From positions 1 to 62,372 of the forward strand of contig MHBE01000054.1 in assembly GCA_001803205.1 (NCBI GenBank): a DNA stretch of 62,372 nucleotides. Direction: 5' to 3'. This stretch comes from Lentisphaerae bacterium GWF2_38_69 (lineage in GTDB: Bacteria > Verrucomicrobiota > Lentisphaeria > Victivallales > GWF2-38-69). Made by a program: the position numbers and the translations under genes. The notes below the pieces were generated by a model. That model had not been told where the DNA came from and made no database searches. It saw nothing but the letters and a program-made list of their open reading frames with translations. Below, one piece after another: positions 16,282 to 25,476 of the stretch (positions within the stretch are counted from its first letter, which is position 1; every line of letters starts with the position of its first letter).

Positions 16282-17628
16282 ATGAAGCCTACTTATATTG
16301 TTTCAGGTATAATTCTTATCGGAACATCGCTATTTTTTTCTTCCTGCTCTTCCAAAAAGTCTGCTTATTCGGATGACATAATGTATTCTGATAATTATTC
16401 AGCAACCAAACTAAGCTCAGTTAATGCCGTACCTGAGAGTGGAAAAATTCTCACCAGAGACGAAGCGATCAGAATAGCACTGGCTAATAATCCACAAATC
16501 CAGATTGCCAAATTGCAGGCTATCGCAGCCAATGCCCAGTACTATGGAAGTTTCGCTGCTCTTACTCCCGGTGTAAACGCAGGAGCTGGAATAGTAAAAA
16601 GCACTGGAAGCCCTGTTGCTTCTGCTGCAGGAATATCAGGAAGCATGAATGTCTGGAACGGACTCACAAGTCAGATGAATGTGCTTGCTGCTAAATCAAA
16701 TGCTATGTCTGCCGAAGAGATGAACAGGAATGCCAGAAGACTTTTAGCCGAGCAGACCGCATTCATCTATGACTCTATAATTGCAGATAAAGTAAATATT
16801 AAAATTCAGATGGATAATAAGGCTTTCTGGGAAAATGAACTTAAGAAGATTCAGAGAGTGAAGAACCCTGGCAAGAAAGCAATCGCTGATGCTCTTCAGA
16901 TGAAAGTCTATGCTGATATGGCGCACAGCGCAGTTATCAAGAATATTGAAAATTTCAATAACGATAAATTTGCTCTTGCAACAATGATGGGCATGTCTAA
17001 TGCAAAACTCCCTTCAAATACATTGTTTCCCGATGCTCCACACCCTTCTGATGAGCCCAAAGATATGCCTAATGTGAACTCTTATCTCGACCAGGCTGTA
17101 AACCAGAGACCTGACCTTTACTCAGCAAAAGATAATGTAAATGCTGCCAATTATAATCTTTATGCCGCTTATGGAGAACTTTCTCCATCAGTAGATGCAG
17201 GCGTTGCAGCCGCAGCTGCCAATATTAACTCTCAGAATGTAAATTTTACAGCAGCAGGAGCCGCAGCGAATGCGAATTTAAATCCAGTTGCTCCAATAAC
17301 AAATATCGTCAATGCTCAAGCTCAAAAGGATATCGCTAAAGAACAGCTGGTTCAGACTTATACCCAGTCAATGGCAGATGTAAGAACTTCATATAATAAT
17401 CTCGCTTCTGACTATGCGCAGAACAAGATTCTGAGAGCTCAGGAAAGCGATGCATTACAAAGCAGAAATCTTGTTACAGAACGCTACAATGACGGAAAAA
17501 CAAGTATTGCAGACCTTACACAGGCTCAGAACTTTCTGGTCAATACTCAATTGGAGTACTATAAGACTGCTATTGAAATTGAAAAATCGAAAGCTGCTCT
17601 TGACGCCGCAATCGGCATTAGCCAGTAA
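16282..17628 (+). CDS. TolC-like outer membrane efflux lipoprotein
   Basis: The 448-residue protein has a lipoprotein signal (LIGTSLFFSSC, lipidated Cys22) and two similar halves with the outer membrane efflux protein pattern: LTRDEAIRIALANNPQIQIAK at 57-77, and repeated coiled-coil helices with Ala/Asn-rich stretches (AVNQRPDLYSAKDNVNAANY, then the terminal YNDGKTSIADLTQAQNFL). It would form the trimeric outer membrane channel of a tripartite efflux or type I export system. No adaptor or pump sits beside it. An HlyD-type adaptor at 27589 and the three adaptor-like genes at 43139 are the nearest candidates. It converges with the next gene at a distance of 14 bases. Confidence 0.86.
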   Translation: MKPTYIVSGIILIGTSLFFSSCSSKKSAYSDDIMYSDNYSATKLSSVNAVPESGKILTRDEAIRIALANNPQIQIAKLQAIAANAQYYGSFAALTPGVNAGAGIVKSTGSPVASAAGISGSMNVWNGLTSQMNVLAAKSNAMSAEEMNRNARRLLAEQTAFIYDSIIADKVNIKIQMDNKAFWENELKKIQRVKNPGKKAIADALQMKVYADMAHSAVIKNIENFNNDKFALATMMGMSNAKLPSNTLFPDAPHPSDEPKDMPNVNSYLDQAVNQRPDLYSAKDNVNAANYNLYAAYGELSPSVDAGVAAAAANINSQNVNFTAAGAAANANLNPVAPITNIVNAQAQKDIAKEQLVQTYTQSMADVRTSYNNLASDYAQNKILRAQESDALQSRNLVTERYNDGKTSIADLTQAQNFLVNTQLEYYKTAIEIEKSKAALDAAIGISQ

Positions 17629-17642
17629 AGTCAAAAAAATAA

Positions 17643-18683
17643 CTAATTGCTGCTGCCTAGCGTCTGATTCCGGGAAGAAAGATTCATCACCCCTTTCATA
17701 TCATCCTTTGTAAGATAAAAGGTAAGGATGCAGTCATTGGCTTCTACTTGACTCTTAATAGTATTCAGAAATGGGATTTCAGTATTGTCTTTGGTCATCA
17801 TGAATATCTGAAGTTTAAGCAGCGGCATATATTGAATAATAAGGCTGTTAAGGATTTTAGCCGAGTTCTGGTTCATAAAAAGGGCTACTGATTTAACATT
17901 AATCGTATCAGATGCTTTCACAGTAAGTGTCATACCGATAAGATTTTTTATAATAATTCTTGCCAGATGGACTATATCCTGCGACTGATCATTTTCGAGC
18001 ACCTTGCCTTCTTCTACTTCCAGTAAAGAGCGAACGGCAGGAGGAACTGCTCCCACCACCCAGACAGCTGAATCCGAATCAACAATTTTTTTCTGTTCGA
18101 GCAATCTTTCCGGAAGAGGTATTGGCGCTTTACCTTTATATCTTGAATTAAGTCTTACCATGGCATTAAGGTCATCAGAGGCAAAAATCGTTTTTGTGTC
18201 AGGCATATAGACATACATTGAACCTCTTTCCGAGGTAATCTCAATTACTCTCATTAAGGAAACAGTCAACTGTTTAGTAGTAAATTCAGAAACACCTGAA
18301 GGACTGGCAGTAAGGATTTTAGCCAGGGTTTGTTTAGATAAATCTTTCTTTAATTTGATAGCCAAAACATAGGAAATATTTTCTTTCATCAAAGGTTTAT
18401 CCTGAATTATATCTATAGTAAGAATTGCTTCAGACAAATCTTTTTCCGTAATGCCTTTTCTTGCTGCCTCGGGATAATAGGTAGCAACTATGTCATTATT
18501 GATCAGCCTTACCGGCAAATTAGATTTGATCGATGAATAAATGTCGGATTCACGAATACTGTCAGTATTAAAGAAAGCAACCAGATAAGTATTTTCAGTA
18601 TATAAATAGTCAGAGAGCTGAGCAGCTGCGGACAAATTAAATAGCCAGATAAAAAGTAAACCTGAAGCAATAATCTTTCTCAT
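17643..18683 (-). CDS. Hypothetical secreted protein
   Basis: At 346 residues, it has a clear signal peptide (IIASGLLFIWLFNLSAAAQ). The mature part has no family I recognise. It has a mixed alpha/beta composition, with a segment on threshold-like residues (MYVYMPDTKTIFASDDLNAM and VWVVGAVPPAVRSLLEVEEG) of the kind seen in bacterial DUF3352-like proteins. That likeness is faint. It faces the TolC-like gene and lies 37 bases downstream of prfB on the same strand, so it may be cotranscribed with the release factor, but no functional tie is evident. Confidence 0.65.
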   Translation of the reverse strand: MRKIIASGLLFIWLFNLSAAAQLSDYLYTENTYLVAFFNTDSIRESDIYSSIKSNLPVRLINNDIVATYYPEAARKGITEKDLSEAILTIDIIQDKPLMKENISYVLAIKLKKDLSKQTLAKILTASPSGVSEFTTKQLTVSLMRVIEITSERGSMYVYMPDTKTIFASDDLNAMVRLNSRYKGKAPIPLPERLLEQKKIVDSDSAVWVVGAVPPAVRSLLEVEEGKVLENDQSQDIVHLARIIIKNLIGMTLTVKASDTINVKSVALFMNQNSAKILNSLIIQYMPLLKLQIFMMTKDNTEIPFLNTIKSQVEANDCILTFYLTKDDMKGVMNLSSRNQTLGSSN

Positions 18684-18720
18684 TATTCATCCCGATTTTT
18701 TAAATGTTTAGCCTTTAATC

Positions 18721-19827
18721 TCATAGAAGGTGTTTATTTTTTACCCATGCCTCCACAAACTGATCTATATCTCCGTCAAGAACAGCTCCAGTATTGCCAG
18801 TCTCTACAGCTGTCCTCAGGTCTTTAACCATCTGATATGGGTGAAGGACATAAGAACGAATCTGATAGCCCCATCCCATTTCTGTTTTTTCGCTGCTTAT
18901 CGAACTGGCTTCCTTTGCTTTTTCATCTTCTTTGAGAGCAAATAGTTTAGCTCTTAACATTTTCATGGCCGTCGATCTGTTCTTATGCTGCGAGCGCTCT
19001 GTCTGGCAGGCTACGACAATACCTGTCGGCAAGTGAGTAAGCCTTATGGCACTGTCGGTCTTATTTACATGCTGGCCTCCTGCTCCGCTGCTTCTGTAGG
19101 TATCAACCCTTAGGTCTTTTTCATCAATTTCTATTTCATCATTGTCTTCTTCAAATTCCGGCATTGCCTCAACGGAAGCAAATGATGTATGGCGCCTTGC
19201 ATTGCTGTCAAAAGGAGAAATCCTAACAAGTCTGTGTATTCCCCTTTCGGCTTTAGAGTACCCATAGGCAAAAGTTCCCTTTACAAGTATCGTTACGCTT
19301 TTTATTCCGGCCTCTTCACCAGGCTGAAAATCAATTATTTCATCGCTCCAGCCGCGTCTTTCAAACCATCTTCTGTACATCCTAAGGAGCATCGAAGCCC
19401 AATCGCAAGACTCGGTACCTCCGGCTCCGGCATGAATAGTTATGTAAGCATTGTTCTTATCATATTTCCCTGATAAAAAGCTAATAAGTTCTACCTTGTC
19501 TATTTTTTGTGAATATTCATTCCACAGTGTTTCAGCTTCTTCAAGCATGTCTTCGGTAGGACTCTCAATAACCAGTTCTGCCATGGCTGTGAAATCTTCA
19601 AGATCTTTAGAGAGTTTATTGTAACTGTCAATAATGGTCTTTGCTGAACTAAGCTCATTCATGCAGGATTGTGCTTTTTCCCTGCTGTCCCAGAAATTTG
19701 CCTCAAGCATCTTATTTTCTATTTCTTTTTTTATTTCAATCTTTTCTTCGACCTTAAGAAATTTTCTGAGGTTGACAGTACGCTCTTTTGCGTCATTAAC
19801 AGTATTCTTCAATTCGTCCAATGTCAT
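18721..19827 (-). CDS. prfB: Peptide chain release factor 2
   Basis: At 368 residues it is a full-length class I release factor. Residues 250-252 are the GGQ that triggers peptidyl-tRNA hydrolysis (SSGAGGQHVNKTDSA), and the stop-codon recognition loop carries SPF at 204-206 (SPFDSNARRHTSF), which is the RF2 type reading UGA and UAA. The long N-terminal helical domain is complete. In E. coli this gene has an in-frame UGA near codon 26 with a programmed +1 shift. Here the equivalent segment (LRKFLKVEEK) is uninterrupted, so the protein is made without frameshifting. The neighbouring gene follows after 37 bases on the same strand. Confidence 0.96.
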   Translation of the reverse strand: MTLDELKNTVNDAKERTVNLRKFLKVEEKIEIKKEIENKMLEANFWDSREKAQSCMNELSSAKTIIDSYNKLSKDLEDFTAMAELVIESPTEDMLEEAETLWNEYSQKIDKVELISFLSGKYDKNNAYITIHAGAGGTESCDWASMLLRMYRRWFERRGWSDEIIDFQPGEEAGIKSVTILVKGTFAYGYSKAERGIHRLVRISPFDSNARRHTSFASVEAMPEFEEDNDEIEIDEKDLRVDTYRSSGAGGQHVNKTDSAIRLTHLPTGIVVACQTERSQHKNRSTAMKMLRAKLFALKEDEKAKEASSISSEKTEMGWGYQIRSYVLHPYQMVKDLRTAVETGNTGAVLDGDIDQFVEAWVKNKHLL

Positions 19828-19951
19828 ACAAATGCAAATACTCCAAAATTAGAATTAGATAATCTTAATACATTATGATATTATATGAGCTGATCTATTA
19901 AAAGTATTGCGACAAATAAACTGTTTTAAATTTATCTATTAAGGATATTTT

Positions 19952-21022
19952 ATGTTGAAGAAGCAAAGCAAGGATTTTCTTAAGAAGTTGCTAAATGCAT
20001 CTTCCCCTTCAGGTTTTGAATATTCGGCTGGAAAAATCTTCCGCGAATACCTGAAAATTTTCTGTGACAGGACATACGCCGATGTAATGGGCAACAGTTT
20101 CGGTGTAATAAATGAAAATGCCCCTTTCAAAGTAATGCTTGCCGGACACTATGACGAAATAGGCTTTCAGGTAGTGCACATCTGCGATAACGGTTTTATA
20201 TATTTCCGCTCTGTAGGAGGGATAGATAAAATCACAATACCTGGCACTGAAGTTGAAATCCTTACTGAAAAAGGCAAAATTCCTGGCGTAATCGGCAAAA
20301 AACCCATACATTTGGTCGAAGCAAAAGACAGAGAAAAATCTATGGATCTTAAGGATCTATGGATCGACATAGGAACTGAAACTAAAAAAGAATCAGAGAA
20401 AATGATTTCAATCGGAGATCCTATAGCTTTTAAACCTAACTATTGTGAACTCAAAAATAACAGGATTACCTCAAAAGGGCTTGATGATAAAATCGGCGCG
20501 TTCATAGCAGCTGAAACTATCAGAACCCTGGCTGAAGCTAAGTTCAAGAATATAGCCGTTTACTGCGTAGGAACTGTTCAGGAAGAAGTAGGCTGCAGAG
20601 GCGCGTTCCCTGCCTCTTTCAGCATTCATCCGAATGTAGGATTTGCCATAGATGTGGGGTTTGCTACCGATACTCCTGACATAAATGTAAAACAGTTCGG
20701 CGTAGCCAAACTAGGAAAAGGTCCTATTTTAAACAGGAATGCAGACAACAATTCAATCCTTGGAAAACTCCTCAGGGAAACATCTAAGAAGACCAAAACT
20801 CCTTATCAGGAAGATGCAGGCTTCAGAGCTTCAGGAGGCACAGATACTGCTGCTATTCAGCTGATAAAAAGCGGCGTTGCCACGGCTCTTATTAGCATCC
20901 CCAACAGATATATGCATACACAAGTGGAAATGGTTGACTTGAAAGATGTCGAAAATGCTATACAACTTCTTAGCCATACAATCATGGCAATAAACACTAA
21001 AGAAAGCTTCATTCCTGTCTGA
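19952..21022 (+). CDS. M42 family metallo-aminopeptidase
   Basis: At 356 residues it has the usual M42 length and metal site: His66 in MLAGHYDEIGF, Asp178 in SKGLDDKIGA, Glu211-Glu212 in TVQEEVGCRGA, Asp234 in AIDVGFATDTP and His322 in NRYMHTQVE. These enzymes are dodecameric, cytoplasmic dinuclear aminopeptidases that trim peptides. Members have also been named as endoglucanase-like by old annotation, but that activity is not supported here. AAGGA precedes the ATG by 7 bases. It is followed after 6 bases by holA, so the two share a transcript. Confidence 0.93.
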   Translation: MLKKQSKDFLKKLLNASSPSGFEYSAGKIFREYLKIFCDRTYADVMGNSFGVINENAPFKVMLAGHYDEIGFQVVHICDNGFIYFRSVGGIDKITIPGTEVEILTEKGKIPGVIGKKPIHLVEAKDREKSMDLKDLWIDIGTETKKESEKMISIGDPIAFKPNYCELKNNRITSKGLDDKIGAFIAAETIRTLAEAKFKNIAVYCVGTVQEEVGCRGAFPASFSIHPNVGFAIDVGFATDTPDINVKQFGVAKLGKGPILNRNADNNSILGKLLRETSKKTKTPYQEDAGFRASGGTDTAAIQLIKSGVATALISIPNRYMHTQVEMVDLKDVENAIQLLSHTIMAINTKESFIPV

Positions 21023-21028
21023 TTTTTG

Positions 21029-22144
21029 ATGAAAAACCTGATTTTAATTACTGGCAATGACGAGCTTTCAATAAAAAGGGAAGCTCTTGCTGTTTCCTCC
21101 TCTCTAAAAGAGTCTCTCGTTGATTCATCTTCTTTTGAGACAATTGACGCCTCTTCAGAAGGGAAGAAAATTTCAGAAGCAGTAGGAGCATTTCTGGACA
21201 GTGTGAACACTCCTTCTTTCTTCTCTGATTCTAGAGTAATTTTCTTCAAGAATGTTCCATTTGAAATGCTCCTGGAATCAGAAAAAAAACCAAAAGACAA
21301 TTCAACTTTAAAAGATATTTTACTCGAGACTTTTAAAAGAGAGCTTACCAATGAGAACTTGCGTATTCTTGTCAGCGGACCGGGATTGCAAAAGAAATCT
21401 GCCCTCTACAAATTCTTCAAGGACAACTGCCAGCTAATTGAACTCAATGAAATATCATCTACGGATGTAGACTTTCAGGCGAATCAAACATTAAAAATAA
21501 GGGAATTCTTTAGGAAAGAGAACAAGAGAATTGATAGAGATGCCGTCGAATACATCATAAATGCTTCAGGTTCAAACAGCGGAAGGCTCTCAGCTGAACT
21601 GGAAAAAGTTTCCGCATATACAGAGGGTAAGCAGACAGTAGAGGTAGAGGACTGCAAAGCCATCTGCTCAAAAACCTACGAAATGGCTGTCTGGGCTTAT
21701 TCAGAAGCCATAGCTTCCAAAAATCTCAGAGAGGCGCTGTATTCACTTAATATTCTCATTGAAAACCCTCAGCCCAAGGATAAATCCTCTCCTGAACTTC
21801 CGCTTTTATATACTGCTGTCAGGAAATTCAAAGAGATATTGAATATGAAAGCAACCGCTCAGAAACTTGGCATCAGGGGCATTCAGAACTACAATACTTT
21901 CAAAGCAAAAATCGAATCTGTCGATAAGAGCCTTCTTCCTGGTTCTATAGCTTCGATTCATCCTTACAAAGCCTTTAAATCATATGAACAGTCCATCAAA
22001 TTCAAGGAGAAGGAGCTTGCAGAAATTTTCTCAGCTCTTCTTGACGCAAATATTGAACTTGTTTCCGGAAACCAGACTCTCAGGCTTGTCCTGGAAAACC
22101 TGACTTCTCTAATTTGTTCAAAACAAACCAATACTTATATCTGA
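21029..22144 (+). CDS. holA: DNA polymerase III delta subunit
   Basis: The 371-residue protein matches the delta subunit of the clamp loader: an N-terminal ATPase-like domain that lacks Walker motifs (MKNLILITGNDELSIKREAL), then a helical linker region (RIDRDAVEYIINASGSNSGRLSAELEKVSAYTEG, split here into its parts DAVEYIINASG and LSAELEKVSAY) and a C-terminal collar domain with the ELPLLYTAVRKFKEIL pattern. It opens the sliding clamp during replication. The start is at ATG 21029. A TTG three bases upstream is also in frame. It follows the M42 peptidase after only 6 bases and is followed after 21 bases by the pcnB-like gene, so all three are one transcription unit. Confidence 0.85.
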   Translation: MKNLILITGNDELSIKREALAVSSSLKESLVDSSSFETIDASSEGKKISEAVGAFLDSVNTPSFFSDSRVIFFKNVPFEMLLESEKKPKDNSTLKDILLETFKRELTNENLRILVSGPGLQKKSALYKFFKDNCQLIELNEISSTDVDFQANQTLKIREFFRKENKRIDRDAVEYIINASGSNSGRLSAELEKVSAYTEGKQTVEVEDCKAICSKTYEMAVWAYSEAIASKNLREALYSLNILIENPQPKDKSSPELPLLYTAVRKFKEILNMKATAQKLGIRGIQNYNTFKAKIESVDKSLLPGSIASIHPYKAFKSYEQSIKFKEKELAEIFSALLDANIELVSGNQTLRLVLENLTSLICSKQTNTYI

Positions 22145-22165
22145 AAAACGCACACAAACCAAATC

Positions 22166-23491
22166 ATGAATTTAACTAAAAATTATGTAACTAGAGATGC
22201 CGACCTGAATTCAAACATCGGCAACCATGCAGTACTGGATATCATTGGCAACCTCAAAAGACATGGATATGAAACATATCTTGTAGGGGGAGCCGTACGG
22301 GATATGTTAATAGACAGAATACCAAAAGACTATGATGTTTCAACCTCTGCAACTCCGGAGGAAATCAGAGAGGTTTTTTCCAGAAAAAGAGCAAGAATTA
22401 TAGGAAGAAGATTCAGGATAGTCCATGTCAGAGCCGGCAGCCAGATCATTGAGGTAAGCACATTCAGAAAAAGCCCTTCCAAAAAAGAGATTGAAGAGGC
22501 AGACAATGAACTCGAATCCCTGAGACAGGAAGATGACATTAACCACGAAGGTCATGACGAAGAAAACAATGATGAGAACAGCCATCACCATCACAAGCAT
22601 CATCAGCATAAACACTCCCAACATGTAGATCACAGTACCCTCATAATCCGGAATGACAATGAATATGGAACAGCTTATGAAGATGCATGGAGAAGAGATT
22701 TTACAGTTAATGCGATTTTCTACGATCCTGTCAAAAAACAGATTATAGATTATACAGCCCAGGGTCTATCAGATCTGGAAAACAAAATAGTCAGAGTAAT
22801 AGGTGATCCTCAGACAAGGTATTCGGAAGATCCGGTGAGAATGCTCAGAGCATTAAAACTGGTCGGGCAGTATGGATTCACGCTCGAAGAAAAAACACAG
22901 TCTGCCCTCCTTGAAATGCAGCAGAGCATCCAGTTTGCTTCCAATTCCAGGCTGTCGCTTGAACTGGAAAAAATACTTAAAAAACCATATGCTTGTGACA
23001 TCATTAAAACTTTTTATCAATACGGTTTTCTGGCAAACTTTCTGCCAAACCTTCATTCAGTCTTTCAGTCCAAAGAAACTCAACTGGCCATACAACTGCT
23101 TGAAACCAGATGTGATTTTATAAATCAAAACCTTATTCCAGATTATCTGACCAATGCAATGTCGGTGATTGCCCTTCCATTTATAGCTTCGGAATTCTCC
23201 GGCAATCATGAAAATGCTATCTTCCATTATGAACATGACCAGAAAAAACCGATGAGGCGCGTTCTCAGATCAGTGTTTTATCCGCTTAATTTCCCCAGAT
23301 GGATGGTCTACGAGGCTATAGATGCCATATTCATGCAAAACAGATTATTTTCAGGAGAAAGATCCCACAAGATCAAAAAACATCGTTCTTTCTATTCGGC
23401 ATTCGATCTTGCCAGAGTAGTAAACCATTGCATAGTCAAAGATGAAAAATTTGAAGTATTCTGGGAAAAACTCTTGCATCATAAAAAATAA
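22166..23491 (+). CDS. pcnB: Poly(A) polymerase / tRNA nucleotidyltransferase family protein with His-rich insert
   Basis: The head domain shows the nucleotidyltransferase signature VGGAVRDMLI and Asp55/Asp57 in KDYDVST, the two catalytic metal ligands. The strand EDAWRRDFTVNAIFY with the preceding NEYGT is the PcnB-type rather than CCA-enzyme form. The C-terminal half includes RYSEDPVRMLRALKL. Between the second strand (VSTFRKSP) and the RRDFTVNA strand is an insert of about 55 residues that carries 12 His between positions 127 and 156 (SHHHHKHHQHKHSQHVDH and nearby) plus many acidic residues, which the family normally lacks. It probably binds metal (Ni, Zn or Cu) or RNA. It would add poly(A) to RNA 3' ends or repair tRNA. 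Confidence 0.87.
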   Translation: MNLTKNYVTRDADLNSNIGNHAVLDIIGNLKRHGYETYLVGGAVRDMLIDRIPKDYDVSTSATPEEIREVFSRKRARIIGRRFRIVHVRAGSQIIEVSTFRKSPSKKEIEEADNELESLRQEDDINHEGHDEENNDENSHHHHKHHQHKHSQHVDHSTLIIRNDNEYGTAYEDAWRRDFTVNAIFYDPVKKQIIDYTAQGLSDLENKIVRVIGDPQTRYSEDPVRMLRALKLVGQYGFTLEEKTQSALLEMQQSIQFASNSRLSLELEKILKKPYACDIIKTFYQYGFLANFLPNLHSVFQSKETQLAIQLLETRCDFINQNLIPDYLTNAMSVIALPFIASEFSGNHENAIFHYEHDQKKPMRRVLRSVFYPLNFPRWMVYEAIDAIFMQNRLFSGERSHKIKKHRSFYSAFDLARVVNHCIVKDEKFEVFWEKLLHHKK

Positions 23492-23509
23492 TTTTAATTG
23501 GTGCATAAT

Positions 23510-24205
23510 ATGACCAACACGGAAAAAATACAAAAAATAATTTTCTGCTGGAGCAGCGGGAAAGACAGCGCTTTAGCATTGTATGAAATCCTTAAGGAGA
23601 CGAACAAATACTCAGTCGTTTCACTTCTTACTACTGTTACTGAAGATTATGACAGGGTAAGCATGCATGGCGTTAGAAACAAACTTCTTGAAAAGCAGTC
23701 TGAATCATTAGGAATTCCTCTGCGCAAAGTAGTTATTCATAAAAACTCAACAAATGAGGACTATGAAAAAGAAATGGGGATTGTGCTGCAAGATTTCAAA
23801 GAGCAAGTTGCTTCAACTGTAGTTTTTGGAGATATCTTTCTTGAAGACCTGCGCAAGTACCGAGAAGATAATATGGCAAAACTTGGCATGTCTGCGATTT
23901 TTCCATTATGGAAAAAAGATACAGCAACATTGGCACAATCCTTTGTTGAATCAGGATTTAAAGCCATAATCTCTTGTGTCGATACAAAAGTACTTGATTC
24001 GAGTTTTGCAGGAAGAGAATACGACAAGAAATTTCTATCTGACCTCCCTTCTTCAGTCGATCCTTGCGGAGAAAACGGCGAATTCCATACTTTTGCTTAT
24101 GCCGGTCCAATATTCAAAAAACAAATTAATCTTAAAAAAGGTGAAATAGTCCTGAGAGATGAGAGATTCTGTTTTTGCGACCTGATCCCTCTTGAAGAGA
24201 GATAA
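23510..24205 (+). CDS. Dph6-related ATP pyrophosphatase
   Basis: The 232-residue protein is a PP-loop, adenine nucleotide alpha-hydrolase fold protein. The ATP loop is FCWSSGKDSALAL near the N-terminus and the late motif ENGEFHTFAYAGP is that of the diphthine-ammonia ligase (Dph6) group. In bacteria, which have no diphthamide, the group's substrate is unclear. It is complete. The ATG at 23510 is chosen over the in-frame GTG at 23501 and TTG at 23498. It starts 18 bases after the pcnB-like gene and ends 1 base before a truncated paralogue, so it belongs to the same operon. Confidence 0.85.
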   Translation: MTNTEKIQKIIFCWSSGKDSALALYEILKETNKYSVVSLLTTVTEDYDRVSMHGVRNKLLEKQSESLGIPLRKVVIHKNSTNEDYEKEMGIVLQDFKEQVASTVVFGDIFLEDLRKYREDNMAKLGMSAIFPLWKKDTATLAQSFVESGFKAIISCVDTKVLDSSFAGREYDKKFLSDLPSSVDPCGENGEFHTFAYAGPIFKKQINLKKGEIVLRDERFCFCDLIPLEER

Positions 24206-24206
24206 A

Positions 24207-24491
24207 ATGAAAAAGGCAATTGTATCCTGGAGCGGAGGCAAGGATTCCTGTTTGGCTTTGAATAAAGCCAAAGCTTTAGGGTTTCAAATCATAGCGCTGA
24301 TTACTGCAATTAGCAAATCTTCAAGAGCTTCCAAATCGAATAGCGTTCCTGTAGAAATACTCTTCAAACAGGCAGAAACAATGAAAGTTGAGTTAATTTC
24401 CTTTGAGACAACCTGGACTGATTATGAAGAAAAACTAATTCAAAAAGAACAAAGCGGAAACTATTCTTTCTGCCGATTCAAACTTATATGA
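24207..24491 (+). pseudogene. Truncated Dph6-like ATP pyrophosphatase paralogue
   Basis: The first ~80 residues (AIVSWSGGKDSCLALNKA, then KAETMKVELISFETTWTDYEE-like text) are the N-terminal half of a Dph6-type PP-loop domain, with the P-loop SGGKDS intact. The protein then ends at about 94 residues against about 220 for the family, and the ENGEFHTF half is missing. The final residues (NYSFCRFKLI) overlap the start of uvsE in another frame by 4 bases (ATGA). A deletion between an ancestral full-length gene and uvsE explains this best. Translation of this short ORF may still couple to uvsE. Confidence 0.75.
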
Positions 24492-25375
24492 AAATAGGCT
24501 ATCCCTGCATAAATAGAAGCATCGGTTGTACGGCAAACACTACTTTCAGGCTTGCAAGTTATTCTGAAGCAATCATGATAGAAAAAATCACAAACAATCT
24601 AAACTGTCTTAAAAAAATTCTAGAGTACAATGTCAGGCACAACCTTCTGTTTTTCAGAATAAGTTCAGACCTGATACCTTTCGCAAGCCATCCTGTATGC
24701 TCATTTGCATGGCAGGACTATTTCAGGGAGAAATTTACTGAAATTGGAAATTTTATAAAAGCTCATGAGATTAGAATTTCAATGCATCCCGATCAGTTTG
24801 TCCTTATCAATTCACCAAATGAAGAAATTGTTCGAAAAAGCATCCTCGAACTAAAGTATCATTGCCATATACTTAATTTAATGAATCTGGACAACTCTGC
24901 AAAAGTTCAAATACATGTAGGCGGGGTTTATGGCGACAAGGAATCAGCCATCAATAGATTTATAAACAATTATAATATTCTTCCCAAGCTGATAAAAAGT
25001 CGTCTTGTCATCGAAAATGACGAAAGATTATACTCCCTTAAAGATTGCCTTGATATTTCAGAAAAAACTTCCGTTCCTATTCTATTTGATTCTTTTCATC
25101 ACTCCTGCCTCAATAATGGCGAAAATGCAAGAGAAGCTATAACCATTGTTCAGAAGACATGGGAAACTGATGATGGAATCCTGATGGTCGATTATAGCTC
25201 ACAGGAGCCTGGAGAAAAAAAAGGCAAGCATGCCGAGCATATAGACATAGAAAACTTTAAAAAGCTTATCGATGATACGAACAATCTTGACTTTGATATA
25301 ATGCTTGAAATAAAAAACAAAGAAAAAAGCGCTCTTGAAGCATTAAAACTTATCAATAAATGCAGCAGATTGTAG
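24488..25375 (+). CDS. uvsE: UV damage endonuclease
   Basis: The 295-residue protein is a TIM-barrel nuclease of the UVDE family: it begins MKIGYPCINRSIGC, then has RISSDLIPFASHP, the EIRISMHPDQFVLINSP strand with its metal-binding His, HVGGVYGDKESA, and the VIENDERLYSLKDCLD segment with the conserved Glu. The later DSFHHSCLN and LMVDYSSQ strands complete the site. UvsE cuts 5' to UV photoproducts and abasic sites for an alternative excision repair. It is read from an ATG that overlaps the stop of the truncated Dph6-like gene by 4 bases, which implies coupled translation. Confidence 0.92.
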   Translation: MKIGYPCINRSIGCTANTTFRLASYSEAIMIEKITNNLNCLKKILEYNVRHNLLFFRISSDLIPFASHPVCSFAWQDYFREKFTEIGNFIKAHEIRISMHPDQFVLINSPNEEIVRKSILELKYHCHILNLMNLDNSAKVQIHVGGVYGDKESAINRFINNYNILPKLIKSRLVIENDERLYSLKDCLDISEKTSVPILFDSFHHSCLNNGENAREAITIVQKTWETDDGILMVDYSSQEPGEKKGKHAEHIDIENFKKLIDDTNNLDFDIMLEIKNKEKSALEALKLINKCSRL

Positions 25376-25476
25376 GGGTGAGTATGCTTTTGCAGAAACT
25401 ATTTACTCTAGAGATTGAAAGCTTAGACGAAATACATATAATTATTGAGACAAATTCAAAAAGGAGTTTTTTCATA

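Noticed and set aside
19740-19827. Programmed frameshift site in prfB
   Set aside because: No TGA or slippery CTT-TGA is present; the frame is continuous through the homologous segment.
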